A DNA stretch of 64,000 nt from Methylomicrobium sp035916875 (GCF_035916875.1 NZ_JAXUHN010000081.1:1-64000); one strand, 5' to 3'; shown: positions 35,148 to 44,297, counted from the first letter of the stretch. Made by a program: numbers and translations. Notes: generated by a model not told the origin, from the letters alone.

Positions 35148-36656
35148 TCAAAACCGGAACAGGCTTTGCACATAGAAATAATCGACATCCTTGCCGGCCG
35201 GTGCGCCAGGGGCGTTTTTGGCGAATGTGCCCTTGAAAAGATGCGCCCAGCCGGTTTCGAAATTCAAACTGCTGTTGAAGTCATAACGCGCCGACAGTTC
35301 CAGTTGCTGTCCGATGAAACTGCCACTCTTGCCCGTTTTGTCCTGCAGTCCCGCCGCCGTCCAGGCATCCTTATTCTCGGCAAGCCAAAAAAAACGATGG
35401 CTGATGAATGCCTGCACATCCGGGCGCGGGGAAAATCCGATCCGGACGCCCGGCGTGTTGATATTACTGCGGGCAAAGGCGCCGTAAATACCGGTGGGAC
35501 CGAAGTCGAAGCGGCGAGCGCCGAATAGCGTATCGAAGCGTTGATCTTTGTTGTCATTCGGGTTGTGATCGCCACTGGCATAGTCGTATTCGAGCGCGAA
35601 ACGCGGGGACCACGGTATCGCAAAGGTGTAACCTACATCGAGATGCTGATACCACGCCGAATGGTCAAGAGTCTTGTTGTCGCTGGCGGCGGTGGTCGCC
35701 CGCACCGTGCCCCACTGGCCGATGGTCTCGTTTTGGAAATCGAATTCCCCTTTCGCGGGCTTGATGTAAAATCTGAAGCCCGGTGTGAAATAGCGGCGAT
35801 TCCGTGTCGGACTGCGGTTATTACGGTCGCCTTCGTCGAGGTGATACAAGTACAATTCGGCGTTGATACTTCCGGGCAGATCATATACTTCCAGGAAACC
35901 TCCGGAAAACCAGGTTTGTTTTTCGGGTTCGTCGAAGCTGTGGAAGTGATCGAGCAGTTGATTGGAATCGTTCGGGTAGCGTCCGACCGGCTTGCTCACA
36001 AAGGCGTTGAATTGCCAATGGTTGTAGTCGAGGACTCTCAGCCGGAAGCCGTCGAAACTGTTGATCGTATTCCGGAAATTGTTTCTGGCGACTAGACGGC
36101 GGCTACCGAAATTCAGGGTTTGTCGGCCGGCAATCGCCTCGACGCCCAGTCCGCTATGCATCACGTTCTGATCGGCCCAGGCCAGATAACCTTGAATGAA
36201 ATCTGCCTCATCGACTTGGGTGTTGTTGATCTGGGAGCCTTTGTCGGAGGCGAATTGCCGCGCATCCAAAAATTCGCCGCCAACGCGCCATTGTCTGAGA
36301 TGCGCTTCTAGCCACAGGTCGGTCTGTAACGGAATCTGTTGATCACCGCCTTGGCTGCCCTTGCGGAAACTGCCATCCATCGTCTCATAGCGGGTGCGCT
36401 GATCGAGCGACACCGACAGCCATTCGGGCAAGTCCAACGCATCATGCAGATTCCAGACCGGTTTCTTGTATTTGTAGGAACCCAGCAGGGCATCGGGCAT
36501 TTGGCTCGAAAAAGAGGTAAACGGCGGTTGCGTGTAACTTTTCTTTTCTTCCGCATCGGCGGAACCGGTATAAGCTTGCAGTCCGGCGGAGACGATGATC
36601 AGGCCGATTGTGTGGGCAACACGGGAATCGATAACAAGTGTGTTTTGGGGACTCAT
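35148..36656 (-). CDS. AlgE-like outer-membrane porin (alginate-export domain)
   Basis: About 502 residues from ATG 36656. The first part is a signal peptide (AHTIGLIIVSAGLQAY). The body alternates aromatic beta strands and polar loops and carries the alginate-export/AlgE-type pattern: SLDQRTRYETMDGSFR, LWLEAHLRQWRVGGEFLDAR, AIAGRQTLNFGSRRLVARNN, and the final strand with terminal Phe. An upstream ATG at 36728 would give a poor signal. No alginate genes are near. With a ModE-type site upstream and modA downstream, it may admit molybdate or another oxyanion across the outer membrane; this is inference. Confidence 0.85.
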   Translation of the reverse strand: MSPQNTLVIDSRVAHTIGLIIVSAGLQAYTGSADAEEKKSYTQPPFTSFSSQMPDALLGSYKYKKPVWNLHDALDLPEWLSVSLDQRTRYETMDGSFRKGSQGGDQQIPLQTDLWLEAHLRQWRVGGEFLDARQFASDKGSQINNTQVDEADFIQGYLAWADQNVMHSGLGVEAIAGRQTLNFGSRRLVARNNFRNTINSFDGFRLRVLDYNHWQFNAFVSKPVGRYPNDSNQLLDHFHSFDEPEKQTWFSGGFLEVYDLPGSINAELYLYHLDEGDRNNRSPTRNRRYFTPGFRFYIKPAKGEFDFQNETIGQWGTVRATTAASDNKTLDHSAWYQHLDVGYTFAIPWSPRFALEYDYASGDHNPNDNKDQRFDTLFGARRFDFGPTGIYGAFARSNINTPGVRIGFSPRPDVQAFISHRFFWLAENKDAWTAAGLQDKTGKSGSFIGQQLELSARYDFNSSLNFETGWAHLFKGTFAKNAPGAPAGKDVDYFYVQSLFRF

Positions 36657-36760
36657 GGATACTTGCCTTTTGTGAGCGTCAAACGCCGTTTCTATGGTAG
36701 CCGATTTCAAAAAGGGTATTTTTCCCAACCAGTTAGCGGTTGAGAAGGTAGTATTATATA

Positions 36761-36786
36761 TCGCTATGTATTTTTATACATAACGA
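36761..36786. promoter_or_regulatory. ModE-type operator
   Basis: TCGCTATGTA (36761-36770) and TACATAACGA (36777-36786) form a near-perfect palindrome (9 of 10 positions) with a six-base spacer. This is the shape and sequence type of ModE boxes (CGxTATATA ... TATATAxCG). It sits between modE and the porin-modA transcript, about 60 bases before modE and 105 before the porin ATG. Confidence 0.8.
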
Positions 36787-36793
36787 ATTTTCG

Positions 36794-36824
36794 GCACATT
36801 ATTCCCCTTTAGGAAATAATGTGC
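36794..36824. promoter_or_regulatory. Second palindrome upstream of modE
   Basis: GCACATTATT (36794-36803) and AATAATGTGC (36815-36824) are perfect 10-base inverted repeats with an 11-base loop, in the modE leader. No T-run follows, so it is probably not a terminator. It could be another regulator site or an RNA hairpin. Confidence 0.5.
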
Positions 36825-36846
36825 GATCCATATTTTTTCAGATGAT

Positions 36847-37665
36847 ATGCCAATGAAACCGAATGACAACGAATCCCCAAAATGGATAAAAGGCGAATTG
36901 CGGCTTGCCGGGATGCTGGATAACCGGATGATCGAGTTGCTGAAGGCGATAGAGCAAAACGGTTCGATCAATCAAGCCGCCAAACAAATGGGTTTGAGCT
37001 ATAAAGGCGCCTGGCAAATGTTGGAAAGAGCCAATAACGGTTCGCCGCAAACCTTGCTAACCACGGCGATAGGCGGCAGCAAAGGGGGAGGGACCTCCTT
37101 AACTCCTGCCGGACGTGCTTTGCTGGCGTTATTTACCCGCCTGGAGCAGCAACATAAGGCATTTATCGCCGAACTGAATCGCAGCCTGACGGATGACCCC
37201 GATACAATACTTCTTCTGCAGCGTTTGGTCGTTAAAACGAGCACGCGAAACCAGCTTTTCGGCAGCGTGACAGCCATCGACCGGGCGGAGGCGGAGGTGG
37301 ATGCGCAAATTACCGTGCGGCTGAAAGGCGGGGAGCAGATCTTCGTTTCTGTGGGCGCTGAGTCGCTTGACGATCTGGCTTTTGGCGTCGGCGCCGACGC
37401 GGTGCTGATGATTAACAGCGCCGACATCATGTTGTCGATCGAGACAGGCCATCAGCGGGTTTCGGCCCGTAACGTTCTGTTCGGAACAGTGATGCGTATT
37501 CAGCAAGACCTTGCGGATTCCGAAGTCATCATTTTACTTCCCGGAGGCGAAATTCTAGCCGCCATGGTGACCCAGCAAAGCCTACAAAATCTGGCGCTTG
37601 CGCCAGGCATGCCGGTTTGGGCGGTATTCAAAGCCAATGCGCCGATTTTAGGCATTAGATCGTAA
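36847..37665 (+). CDS. modE: Molybdate-responsive regulator ModE
   Basis: 272 residues. The N-terminal winged helix-turn-helix (LLKAIEQNGSINQAAKQMG and SYKGAWQMLERAN) is followed by GGGTSLTPAGRALLALF. Two TOBE/Mop repeats then bind molybdate: about 128-190 (TSTRNQLFGSVTAIDRAEAE) and about 200-268 (SARNVLFGTVMRIQQDLADS). This matches E. coli ModE in size and layout. On binding molybdate it should repress the porin-modA transcript through the palindrome just upstream, and possibly its own gene. It is divergent from that operon. Confidence 0.93.
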   Translation: MPMKPNDNESPKWIKGELRLAGMLDNRMIELLKAIEQNGSINQAAKQMGLSYKGAWQMLERANNGSPQTLLTTAIGGSKGGGTSLTPAGRALLALFTRLEQQHKAFIAELNRSLTDDPDTILLLQRLVVKTSTRNQLFGSVTAIDRAEAEVDAQITVRLKGGEQIFVSVGAESLDDLAFGVGADAVLMINSADIMLSIETGHQRVSARNVLFGTVMRIQQDLADSEVIILLPGGEILAAMVTQQSLQNLALAPGMPVWAVFKANAPILGIRS

Positions 37666-37765
37666 TGAAAGAAGACTGGGGTGGAGACAGACGCCTTTCT
37701 TATTTTTACCGTTAAAGCCAGATTTGACGAAGCCTTTCGCGGTAACAGCATGGGAGGTGTGCGTC

Positions 37766-38065
37766 CTATTTTTTCACTGCCCGCTGTCTTCTCGCTTCCT
37801 TCGGATCATGCAGTAAAGGCCGGTAAATTTCGATCCTGTCGGCCGGCCTGAGCGTTTGATCGAGACTGCACACCTTACCGAAAATGCCGACCGAATTGAC
37901 CGCCAAATCGATGTCCGCAAAATTTTGCAAAAAACCCGAAGCTTCGATCGCCTCCCGTACTGTTGCGCCGGGGGGCATTTTCAATGTGACCAAGGCCTGC
38001 ACGCTGCTTGTCGCGTAAACGACTTCTACGATCAAAACGCCGGAAGGGTCATTGGCTTCAACCAT
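37766..38065 (-). CDS. rnfH: RnfH-family ubiquitin-like protein
   Basis: 99 residues of a beta-grasp protein: VEVVYATSSVQALVTLKMPP, then FADIDLAVNSVGIFGKVCSL and LRPADRIEIYRPLLHDPKEA, the RnfH/UPF0125 signature. The function is unclear; the family is usually next to ratA, as here. The start ATG at 38065 overlaps the end of ratA by 8 bases. Confidence 0.9.
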   Translation of the reverse strand: MVEANDPSGVLIVEVVYATSSVQALVTLKMPPGATVREAIEASGFLQNFADIDLAVNSVGIFGKVCSLDQTLRPADRIEIYRPLLHDPKEARRQRAVKK

Positions 38066-38489
38066 AAACCACCTTGGCCCGCTCGGTAAACGAGGCAACC
38101 ATCGTGTTGCAGACTTGATTGAATACGGTGCCGAAAGCCAGGCTGGCCAGCATGCTGGGCATTTCGAACTCCAGATCGAGCGAAATTTTGCTGGCGTCCT
38201 CGCGCAGCGGCATGAAATTCCAGACGCCTTCGAGGTAGGTGAAGGGACCTTCAAGCAATGAAACTATGATCTTGCCGCCGGGATCGATTTGGTTTCGAGT
38301 AGAAAACGCTTTCTTGAAGCCACCCTTGGCTATTATCAATTCAGCCTCGACGATATCGCCCTCGCGCTTCAAGATCCGGCTGCCCGAGCACCAGGGCAAG
38401 AATTTCGGATAAGACTCGATGTCGTTGACCAGATCGAACATTTGCCGGGCGGAAAATTTGACAAGGGCGCTTTTTTGTACAAGGGTCAT
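38058..38489 (-). CDS. ratA: RatA/Coq10-family START-like protein
   Basis: 143 residues of the COQ10/RatA (polyketide cyclase-like) fold: KFSARQMFDLVNDIESYPKF, PWCSGSRIL, and the C-terminal FGTVFNQVCNTMVASFTERA. E. coli RatA was reported to inhibit 70S ribosome assembly, while the eukaryotic relatives bind ubiquinone; either role is possible. ATG 38489 is chosen because homologues start at this position and the longer frame has no sense upstream. It follows the SLC6-type gene by 2 bases. Confidence 0.88.
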   Translation of the reverse strand: MTLVQKSALVKFSARQMFDLVNDIESYPKFLPWCSGSRILKREGDIVEAELIIAKGGFKKAFSTRNQIDPGGKIIVSLLEGPFTYLEGVWNFMPLREDASKISLDLEFEMPSMLASLAFGTVFNQVCNTMVASFTERAKVVYG

Positions 38490-38491
38490 GT

Positions 38492-39853
38492 TTACAGCAC
38501 TCCGACCACATGCAGGAACACCAGAAACACCGCTAACGGCGCGACATAACGGACCAGCAGCATCCACGCCTTGAACCAGAGGGTATGGCCGAGACTCAGT
38601 TCCTGTTCGCTATGCCGATGGTGCATTATCCAACCGGAAAACACCGCGATGCAGAAGCCGCCGATCGGCAGCATTAAGTTGGAGGTCAGATAATCGAGCA
38701 AGTCGAAAAAAGTCCGGTCGAAAAATTTGATTTCGGACCAGATATTGAACGAAAAAACGGTGCCGAGGCCCAACACCCAGGCGACCAGGCCCGCCTGCAC
38801 GCAGGCTTTCTCGCGGCTGTAGCCGCGGCTTTCGACCAGCCAGGCGACCGCCGGCTCGATCAGTGCGATCGACGATGTCAACGCGGCAATCGCCAGCACA
38901 ATAAAAAACAGGATGCCGAAAAACCAGCCGCCGGTCATCGAACCGAAGGCGATCGGCAGCGTCTTGAAGATCAGGCCGGGGCCGGAATCGGGATGCAGGC
39001 CGTGCGTGAATACGAGAGGAAAAATGATCAGGCCGGCGAGCAACGCGACGAAGGTGTCCGCAGCCGCGATGATGACCGATGTCTTTGCGATCGAAACATC
39101 AGACGCTAAATAGGAGCCATAGATCATCACCGACCCCATGCCGAGGCTGAGTGTAAAAAATGCCTGACCCATTGCAGTCAGCACCGAATCGCTGGTCAGC
39201 TTGCTGAAATCCGGTTTAAAGAGGAAGTTGAAGCCCTCGAAATAACCGCTGGTGGACATCGCATAGCCGAGCAGTAAAACCATCAGGCCGAACAGGCTCG
39301 GCATCAGATAGCGCACGGCCTGCTCGAGGCCGTTGTTCACACCGCGCACCACGATCAGCAATGTGGCGGTCATGAACAACGAATGCCAGAAGGTCAAGCG
39401 TAAGGGATTCGAGACGAAGTCGTCGAAAATGACTTTGGCCACTGCGGCATCGGCGCCGAAGAAGCTGCCGGTGAATGCTTTCAGCACGTAGGCGGCGGAC
39501 CAGCCCGCGATCACGCTGTAATAGGATAGGATCAGCAAGCCCGCCGCGACGCCCATCCAGCCCAGATAATGCCAGTTCTTGTCCGCGCCGGCTTCCTCGG
39601 TCAAAATTTCCATCGTGTCGATCGGGTTCTGCCGGGTGCGCCGGCCGAGCATCGTTTCGGCCATCATCAGCGGAATGCCGATCAGCGCGACACACAACAG
39701 ATAAACCAGCACGAAGGCGCCACCGCCGTTCGCGCCGGTGATATACGGAAATTTCCAGATATTGCCGAGGCCGACCGCGGAGCCGGTGGCCGCGAGAATG
39801 AAAGCCAAGCGTGATGACCATTCTCCATGAATCGTTTTTTTCGCAATCGTCAT
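38492..39853 (-). CDS. Sodium-dependent transporter (SLC6/NSS family)
   Basis: About 453 residues with 11-12 transmembrane helices, LeuT-like. TM1 carries the NSS signature WSSRLAFILAATGSAVGLGN and IWKFPYITGANGGGAFVLVY. Later ones include FFTLSLGMGSVMIYGSYL (TM6) and AALTSSIALIEPAVAWLVE. It should import an amino acid or similar solute with Na+. The start at ATG 39853 has AGGTG upstream. Placement directly before ratA, with 2 bases between, is unusual; smpB is divergent from it. Confidence 0.9.
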   Translation of the reverse strand: MTIAKKTIHGEWSSRLAFILAATGSAVGLGNIWKFPYITGANGGGAFVLVYLLCVALIGIPLMMAETMLGRRTRQNPIDTMEILTEEAGADKNWHYLGWMGVAAGLLILSYYSVIAGWSAAYVLKAFTGSFFGADAAVAKVIFDDFVSNPLRLTFWHSLFMTATLLIVVRGVNNGLEQAVRYLMPSLFGLMVLLLGYAMSTSGYFEGFNFLFKPDFSKLTSDSVLTAMGQAFFTLSLGMGSVMIYGSYLASDVSIAKTSVIIAAADTFVALLAGLIIFPLVFTHGLHPDSGPGLIFKTLPIAFGSMTGGWFFGILFFIVLAIAALTSSIALIEPAVAWLVESRGYSREKACVQAGLVAWVLGLGTVFSFNIWSEIKFFDRTFFDLLDYLTSNLMLPIGGFCIAVFSGWIMHHRHSEQELSLGHTLWFKAWMLLVRYVAPLAVFLVFLHVVGVL

Positions 39854-39951
39854 TGGGGGCACCTGTTTTAAATAGCACGGGATCGAATTTAATCGAGTAA
39901 AATAGCAAAATTATTGTTTTACGTCAGTTGAAAAATTACAATTCGCCCATC

Positions 39952-40437
39952 ATGGCCGATAAGAAATCCAAAAAAAACAAGAATCAGCAAAATACCACAA
40001 TCGCGGTCAACCGGCAGGCGACGCACGAATATTTTATCGAAGAGCGTTATGAAGCGGGAATCGTGCTGGAAGGCTGGGAAGTCAAGAGCCTGCGCGACGG
40101 CAGAGTGCAACTGAAGGAAAGTTATGTGACCTTCAGGCGCGGCGAAGCCTGGTTGGCCGGCGCGCACATCTCGCCGCTGTTGTCCGCGTCCACGCATGTC
40201 AAGCCCGAAGCGGTGCGCGCGAAAAAACTGCTGCTGAACCGTCATGAACTGAACAAACTGATCGGTTCGGTCGAACGCAAAGGCTACACGATCGTGCCGC
40301 TTTCGATGTATTGGAAGCATGGCCGGGCCAAGCTCGAAATCGGCCTCGCTAAAGGCAAGCAATTGCACGACAAACGCGCGAGTTCGAAAGACCGCGATTG
40401 GCAGCGCGAAAAAGGCCGCATCCTGAAACACGGTTGA
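39952..40437 (+). CDS. smpB: SsrA-binding protein SmpB
   Basis: 161 residues. It binds tmRNA to rescue stalled ribosomes. Seen here: AVNRQATHEYFIEERYEAGI, the conserved GWEVKSLRDGRVQLKESYV, AHISPL, and the basic C-terminal tail GKQLHDKRASSKDRDWQREK. ATG 39952 (MADKKSKK) fits family starts better than the ATG 24 bases upstream. No tmRNA gene was found next to it. Confidence 0.95.
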   Translation: MADKKSKKNKNQQNTTIAVNRQATHEYFIEERYEAGIVLEGWEVKSLRDGRVQLKESYVTFRRGEAWLAGAHISPLLSASTHVKPEAVRAKKLLLNRHELNKLIGSVERKGYTIVPLSMYWKHGRAKLEIGLAKGKQLHDKRASSKDRDWQREKGRILKHG

Positions 40438-40522
40438 GAAGCAGCCGTAATTGCCATTCAGATCAAGACAAATGGGTTGTCACCCCACCGCTTAAAGACT
40501 CTGCCTGCCACTCAAGGAATTC

Positions 40523-41941
40523 ATGATCATTCAAACCACGCCCGATAAAAAACTGTTCGTACTCGACACCAACGTGCTGATGCACGATCCGGCCTGTATT
40601 TTTCGCTTTCAGGAACATGACATTTTCATCCCGATGATCGTGCTGGAAGAACTGGACCGGGCCAAGAAAGGTGTCACCGAAGTCGCCCGCAACGTGCGCC
40701 AGGCCAGCCGTTTTCTGGATGAATTGATTCGCGACGTGAATCCCGAAAGCATCAAGGACGGCTTGCCGTTATCGCGTCTGGAGTCAAATGGCGGTGGCGG
40801 CGTGATCGGCAAATCGGGTCGCCTGTATTTTCAGACCAGCATCATGAGCGAGTTGCTGCCGGCGACGATGCCGGGCAGCCTCTCGGATAATTCCATCCTG
40901 AGCGTGGTGTTGGCGCTGACCAAACAGTTGCCCGGCATCCATGTGATTCTGGTGTCGAAAGACATCAACATGCGCATCAAGGCGGCGACGCTGGAATTGC
41001 CGGCCGAGGATTATCATAACGACCAGGTGCTCGACGATATCGAACTTTTGTACAGCGGCGCGACGGCGCTGGAAGACGATTTCTGGGATCAGCACGGCAG
41101 CAAGATGGATTCGTGGCAAGAAAAAGGACGCACCTTCTACAAGCTCGAAGATGCCCTAGTCGCAGAATGGTATCCGAATCAATATCTGTACATGGAGGAT
41201 GGGTCGAATTTCGAGGCGATCGTACGATCCTGTGACGGACGCACCGCGATATTGGAATTGGCCCGGGATTTCCGGAGCAAAAATCACAATGTCTGGGGCA
41301 TTACCGCGAAAAACCGTGAGCAGAATTTCGCGTTCAATGTGCTCCTCGATCCGGATATCGATTTTGTGACCTTGCTGGGCACGGCCGGCACCGGCAAGAC
41401 CCTGTTGGCACTGGCCGCGGGGTTGACGTTGACGATGGAGAGGAAGCTTTATAACGAAATCATCATGACCCGCGAAACGGTGCCGATCGGCGAGGATATC
41501 GGCTTTCTGCCCGGCACAGAGGAAGAAAAGATGGCGCCGTGGATGGGTGCCCTGATGGACAATCTCGAATTGCTCGGCAATCGTTCGGGGACTACCGAAT
41601 GGGAGCAGGGCGCGACGCAAAACGTGCTGATGAACCGGGTCAAGATCCGTTCACTGAATTTCATGCGCGGCCGAACTTTTTTAAACCGTTATTTGATCAT
41701 CGACGAAGCGCAAAACCTGACGTCAAAGCAGTTGAAAACGTTGATTACCCGCGCGGGCCCTGGCACCAAGATCATCTGCATCGGCAATCTTTCACAGATC
41801 GATACGCCCTATCTGACCGCGACGACCTCGGGGCTGACCTATGTGGTTGACCGATTCAAGCAATGGCAGCACGGCGCCCATATCACGCTGCGCCGCGGCG
41901 AACGCTCGCGGCTGGCGGATTACGGTTCGGATTATTTATAG
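40523..41941 (+). CDS. PhoH-family PIN-ATPase (PhoH2-like)
   Basis: 472 residues with an N-terminal PIN nuclease domain (VLDTNVLMHDP near 10; acidic residues in VLEELDRAKKG and VSKDINMRIKA). The C-terminal PhoH ATPase has Walker A LGTAGTGKTLLALAAG (about 288) and Walker B RYLIIDEAQNLT (about 393). PhoH2-type proteins act as RNA helicase-ribonucleases. It follows smpB by 85 bases, both linked to RNA quality control, but co-transcription is not certain. An AAGGA site precedes the ATG. Confidence 0.93.
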   Translation: MIIQTTPDKKLFVLDTNVLMHDPACIFRFQEHDIFIPMIVLEELDRAKKGVTEVARNVRQASRFLDELIRDVNPESIKDGLPLSRLESNGGGGVIGKSGRLYFQTSIMSELLPATMPGSLSDNSILSVVLALTKQLPGIHVILVSKDINMRIKAATLELPAEDYHNDQVLDDIELLYSGATALEDDFWDQHGSKMDSWQEKGRTFYKLEDALVAEWYPNQYLYMEDGSNFEAIVRSCDGRTAILELARDFRSKNHNVWGITAKNREQNFAFNVLLDPDIDFVTLLGTAGTGKTLLALAAGLTLTMERKLYNEIIMTRETVPIGEDIGFLPGTEEEKMAPWMGALMDNLELLGNRSGTTEWEQGATQNVLMNRVKIRSLNFMRGRTFLNRYLIIDEAQNLTSKQLKTLITRAGPGTKIICIGNLSQIDTPYLTATTSGLTYVVDRFKQWQHGAHITLRRGERSRLADYGSDYL

Positions 41942-41954
41942 GAGTGCTGAGGGG

Positions 41955-43064
41955 TCAATAACACGCGCTTTCCTGGGTGGGGTCGCCAAGCCGCGGCCAT
42001 GCCGACAATACGGCCTTGACGACGGTCGCCAACGGAATCGCAAAAAATACGCCCCAAAAACCCCATAAGCCGCCGAAGAACAGTATCGCGATGATAATCG
42101 CAACCGCATGCAGATTGACCGCCTCGGAAAACAGGATCGGCACCAACAATACGCCGTCTAGGGTTTGGATCACCGCATAGGCGATCGCGACATACATGAA
42201 TTGATCGCTGCCCCAGCCCCATTGAAAATAAGCGACGCCGAGCACCGGAAAGGTAACCAGCGTCGCGCCGATATAGGGGATGACCACTTGCAAACCCATG
42301 AACACCGCAAGCAGCATCGCATAGTTCAGATCGAAAAACCGGTAAGTGACGAAACTGGCTGCCCAGAGAATGAACACTTCGGCAAACTTGCCACGGATGT
42401 AATTGCCGATCTGCATATCGACTTCTTCCCAGACGCGCACGGTCAAATGGCGGTCACGCGGGATGAACTGCAAAAACCAGTCGATCAGCAGTTTTTTATC
42501 TTTCAGGAAGAAAAACACCATCATCGGCACCAGGAACAAATAGACCATCGCACTGACCACGCTGACCAAGGATGCAGCGGAAAGCGATAGCATGTTTTGC
42601 CCGTAAGTCCAGACTTCGCGTTGCAGCACATGCATGATTTCCTGGATCCGGCTATCCGAGATCAGTTTCGGATACAGTTTCGGCAAGCGCATAATATTCA
42701 TTTCAAGCCGATAAACCATCGCCGGAATCTGTTGCACAAACTCGACTGCCTGCTGCGAAACGATCGGCAGCAGATAAAAGAACAGAAAGCCGACGCAGGC
42801 CATGAAGATCGAAAACACCAGATAGACGCCTACCCATCTCGGCAGGCCGGCCGCTTCGGTTTTTGCAACCAATCCCTCCAGAAGATAAGCAAGCACGACC
42901 GAAGCGAACACTGGCATCAGCATGCCGGACAACGAATAAATCAGCGCAAAAATAACAATCAGTATCAACGCTAGCGATACGGCCTGGGAATTCGGCAATA
43001 TCCGATTGACTAAGCCTCGGAAAATAGGCGTGATAACGGTTCGGTTTTGATTTGCCATGAGCAT
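41955..43064 (-). CDS. AI-2E/PerM-family transporter
   Basis: 369 residues with about eight helices, typical of the AI-2E (UPF0118/PerM) family: FASVVLAYLLEGLVAKTEAA near 55, a long periplasmic helical region, NYIRGKFAEVFILWAASFVT near 230, and the conserved end HAVAIIIAILFFGGLWGFWG. Proposed substrates in the family include autoinducer-2 and Na+/H+; none can be assigned here. It converges on phoH with 13 bases between stops. Confidence 0.87.
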   Translation of the reverse strand: MLMANQNRTVITPIFRGLVNRILPNSQAVSLALILIVIFALIYSLSGMLMPVFASVVLAYLLEGLVAKTEAAGLPRWVGVYLVFSIFMACVGFLFFYLLPIVSQQAVEFVQQIPAMVYRLEMNIMRLPKLYPKLISDSRIQEIMHVLQREVWTYGQNMLSLSAASLVSVVSAMVYLFLVPMMVFFFLKDKKLLIDWFLQFIPRDRHLTVRVWEEVDMQIGNYIRGKFAEVFILWAASFVTYRFFDLNYAMLLAVFMGLQVVIPYIGATLVTFPVLGVAYFQWGWGSDQFMYVAIAYAVIQTLDGVLLVPILFSEAVNLHAVAIIIAILFFGGLWGFWGVFFAIPLATVVKAVLSAWPRLGDPTQESACY

Positions 43065-43235
43065 GACGGGCGAATTTTTGGTTTGAATACGCGTTATTCT
43101 AACGCTATTCTGAACTTGAAACCCGATGAACTTTAGTCACTAATAAAAGATCAATAAAGATAATAGGGTTGGCGTTGTGGCGAAACCGCAGCCTCGCAGA
43201 CCATTCTTATCCCGGAATTGCAGGGATGAAAGCAC

Positions 43236-44252
43236 ATGAAAACGATCCAGACCATTATTACACTCGCCCTAACCTTTTTAGTGGCCGCTTGCATGCCGTC
43301 GATTTATCCTTCCGGCGCAAAAACGACCGCTGCGCACTTCGATACACTGGCGTTGATAACCGAAGACGGGATAAGGCTGCCGCTCCGGGAATGGCCGACC
43401 CAAGGCGAACCCAAAGCCGTGATCATCGCGGTGCACGGTTTCAACGATTACAGCCGGTTTTTCGATAAACCCGCGCGTTATTTCAGCGCACACGGTATCG
43501 CCAGCTTTGCCTATGATCAACGAGGCTTCGGCGCTGCGCCGAAACGAGGCCTGTGGGCCGGGTGTGCGTCCTATGCGGACGATCTGCTGACGCTGGCACG
43601 ATTGGTCAAGGAACGCTATCCCCGGAGTCCGCTGTTTCTGCTCGGCGAAAGCATGGGCGGCGCGGTAGTGATGACCGCGGTCAAAAACGATACGACCGAT
43701 CTGATCGACGGCATCATTTTGGCCGCGCCGGCACTGTGGGCGCGCAAGACGATGCCCTGGTATCAGAACAGCCTGTTGTGGGTTCTCGCACATACCACGC
43801 CCTGGTTGCGGCTGACTGGCAAAGGCGTCGTGAAGGTAACGCCGTCTGACAATATCGAAATGCTGCGCGAATTGGGCCGCGATCCTTGGGTCATCAAAGG
43901 CGCGCGAGTCGAAACGCTATACGGCCTGGCCAATTTGATGGACCAGGCGTTCAACAGCGCCGAATCGCTGACCGAGGATACCCTGCTGATGTATGGAGAA
44001 AAGGACGACATCATTCCGAAAAAACCGACTTATGCTTTTTTGCAGCGATTTCTGAAAAACAACCATTTTAGCGAAGAAAAAACCGTGGCTATTTATCAGC
44101 ACGGATACCATATGCTGCTGCGTGATCTACAGGCCGATAAGACTTGGCAGGATATCGCCGCCTGGATAGACTCCAGAAACGCCCGGTTACCGTCCGGCGC
44201 CGACAAACACGCCGAAACCGTATTGAAACCGGTGTTGACTTCCGTAAACTGA
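43236..44252 (+). CDS. Monoacylglycerol lipase-like lipoprotein
   Basis: 338 residues. A lipobox (LTFLVAACMP) predicts a lipoprotein. The alpha/beta-hydrolase body has VHGFNDYSRFFDKPARYF, AYDQRGFGAAP, the nucleophile elbow LLGESMGGAVV, an Asp in YGEKDDIIPKK, and a His in QHGYHMLLRD, in the layout of serine aminopeptidase S33/monoglyceride lipases. It probably cleaves lipid esters at the cell envelope; the substrate is unknown. Confidence 0.88.
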   Translation: MKTIQTIITLALTFLVAACMPSIYPSGAKTTAAHFDTLALITEDGIRLPLREWPTQGEPKAVIIAVHGFNDYSRFFDKPARYFSAHGIASFAYDQRGFGAAPKRGLWAGCASYADDLLTLARLVKERYPRSPLFLLGESMGGAVVMTAVKNDTTDLIDGIILAAPALWARKTMPWYQNSLLWVLAHTTPWLRLTGKGVVKVTPSDNIEMLRELGRDPWVIKGARVETLYGLANLMDQAFNSAESLTEDTLLMYGEKDDIIPKKPTYAFLQRFLKNNHFSEEKTVAIYQHGYHMLLRDLQADKTWQDIAAWIDSRNARLPSGADKHAETVLKPVLTSVN

Positions 44253-44266
44253 GGCCGCGCCCGAAT

Positions 44267-44297
44267 GATCTGCCGGGTTTTTAAAACCCGGCAGATC
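44267..44297. terminator. Perfect 15-bp palindrome, likely terminator
   Basis: GATCTGCCGGGTTTT (44267-44281) pairs perfectly with AAAACCCGGCAGATC (44283-44297) around a single T. It begins 15 bases after the lipase-like gene. The T-run inside the stem fits a rho-independent terminator, possibly usable on both strands. Confidence 0.65.

Noticed and set aside
35148..36656. Alginate secretion channel
   Set aside because: No alginate genes are present; the ModE site and modA suggest another solute.
40438..40522. tmRNA gene next to smpB
   Set aside because: Only 85 bases separate smpB from the PhoH gene, too short for a tmRNA, and no such fold was seen.
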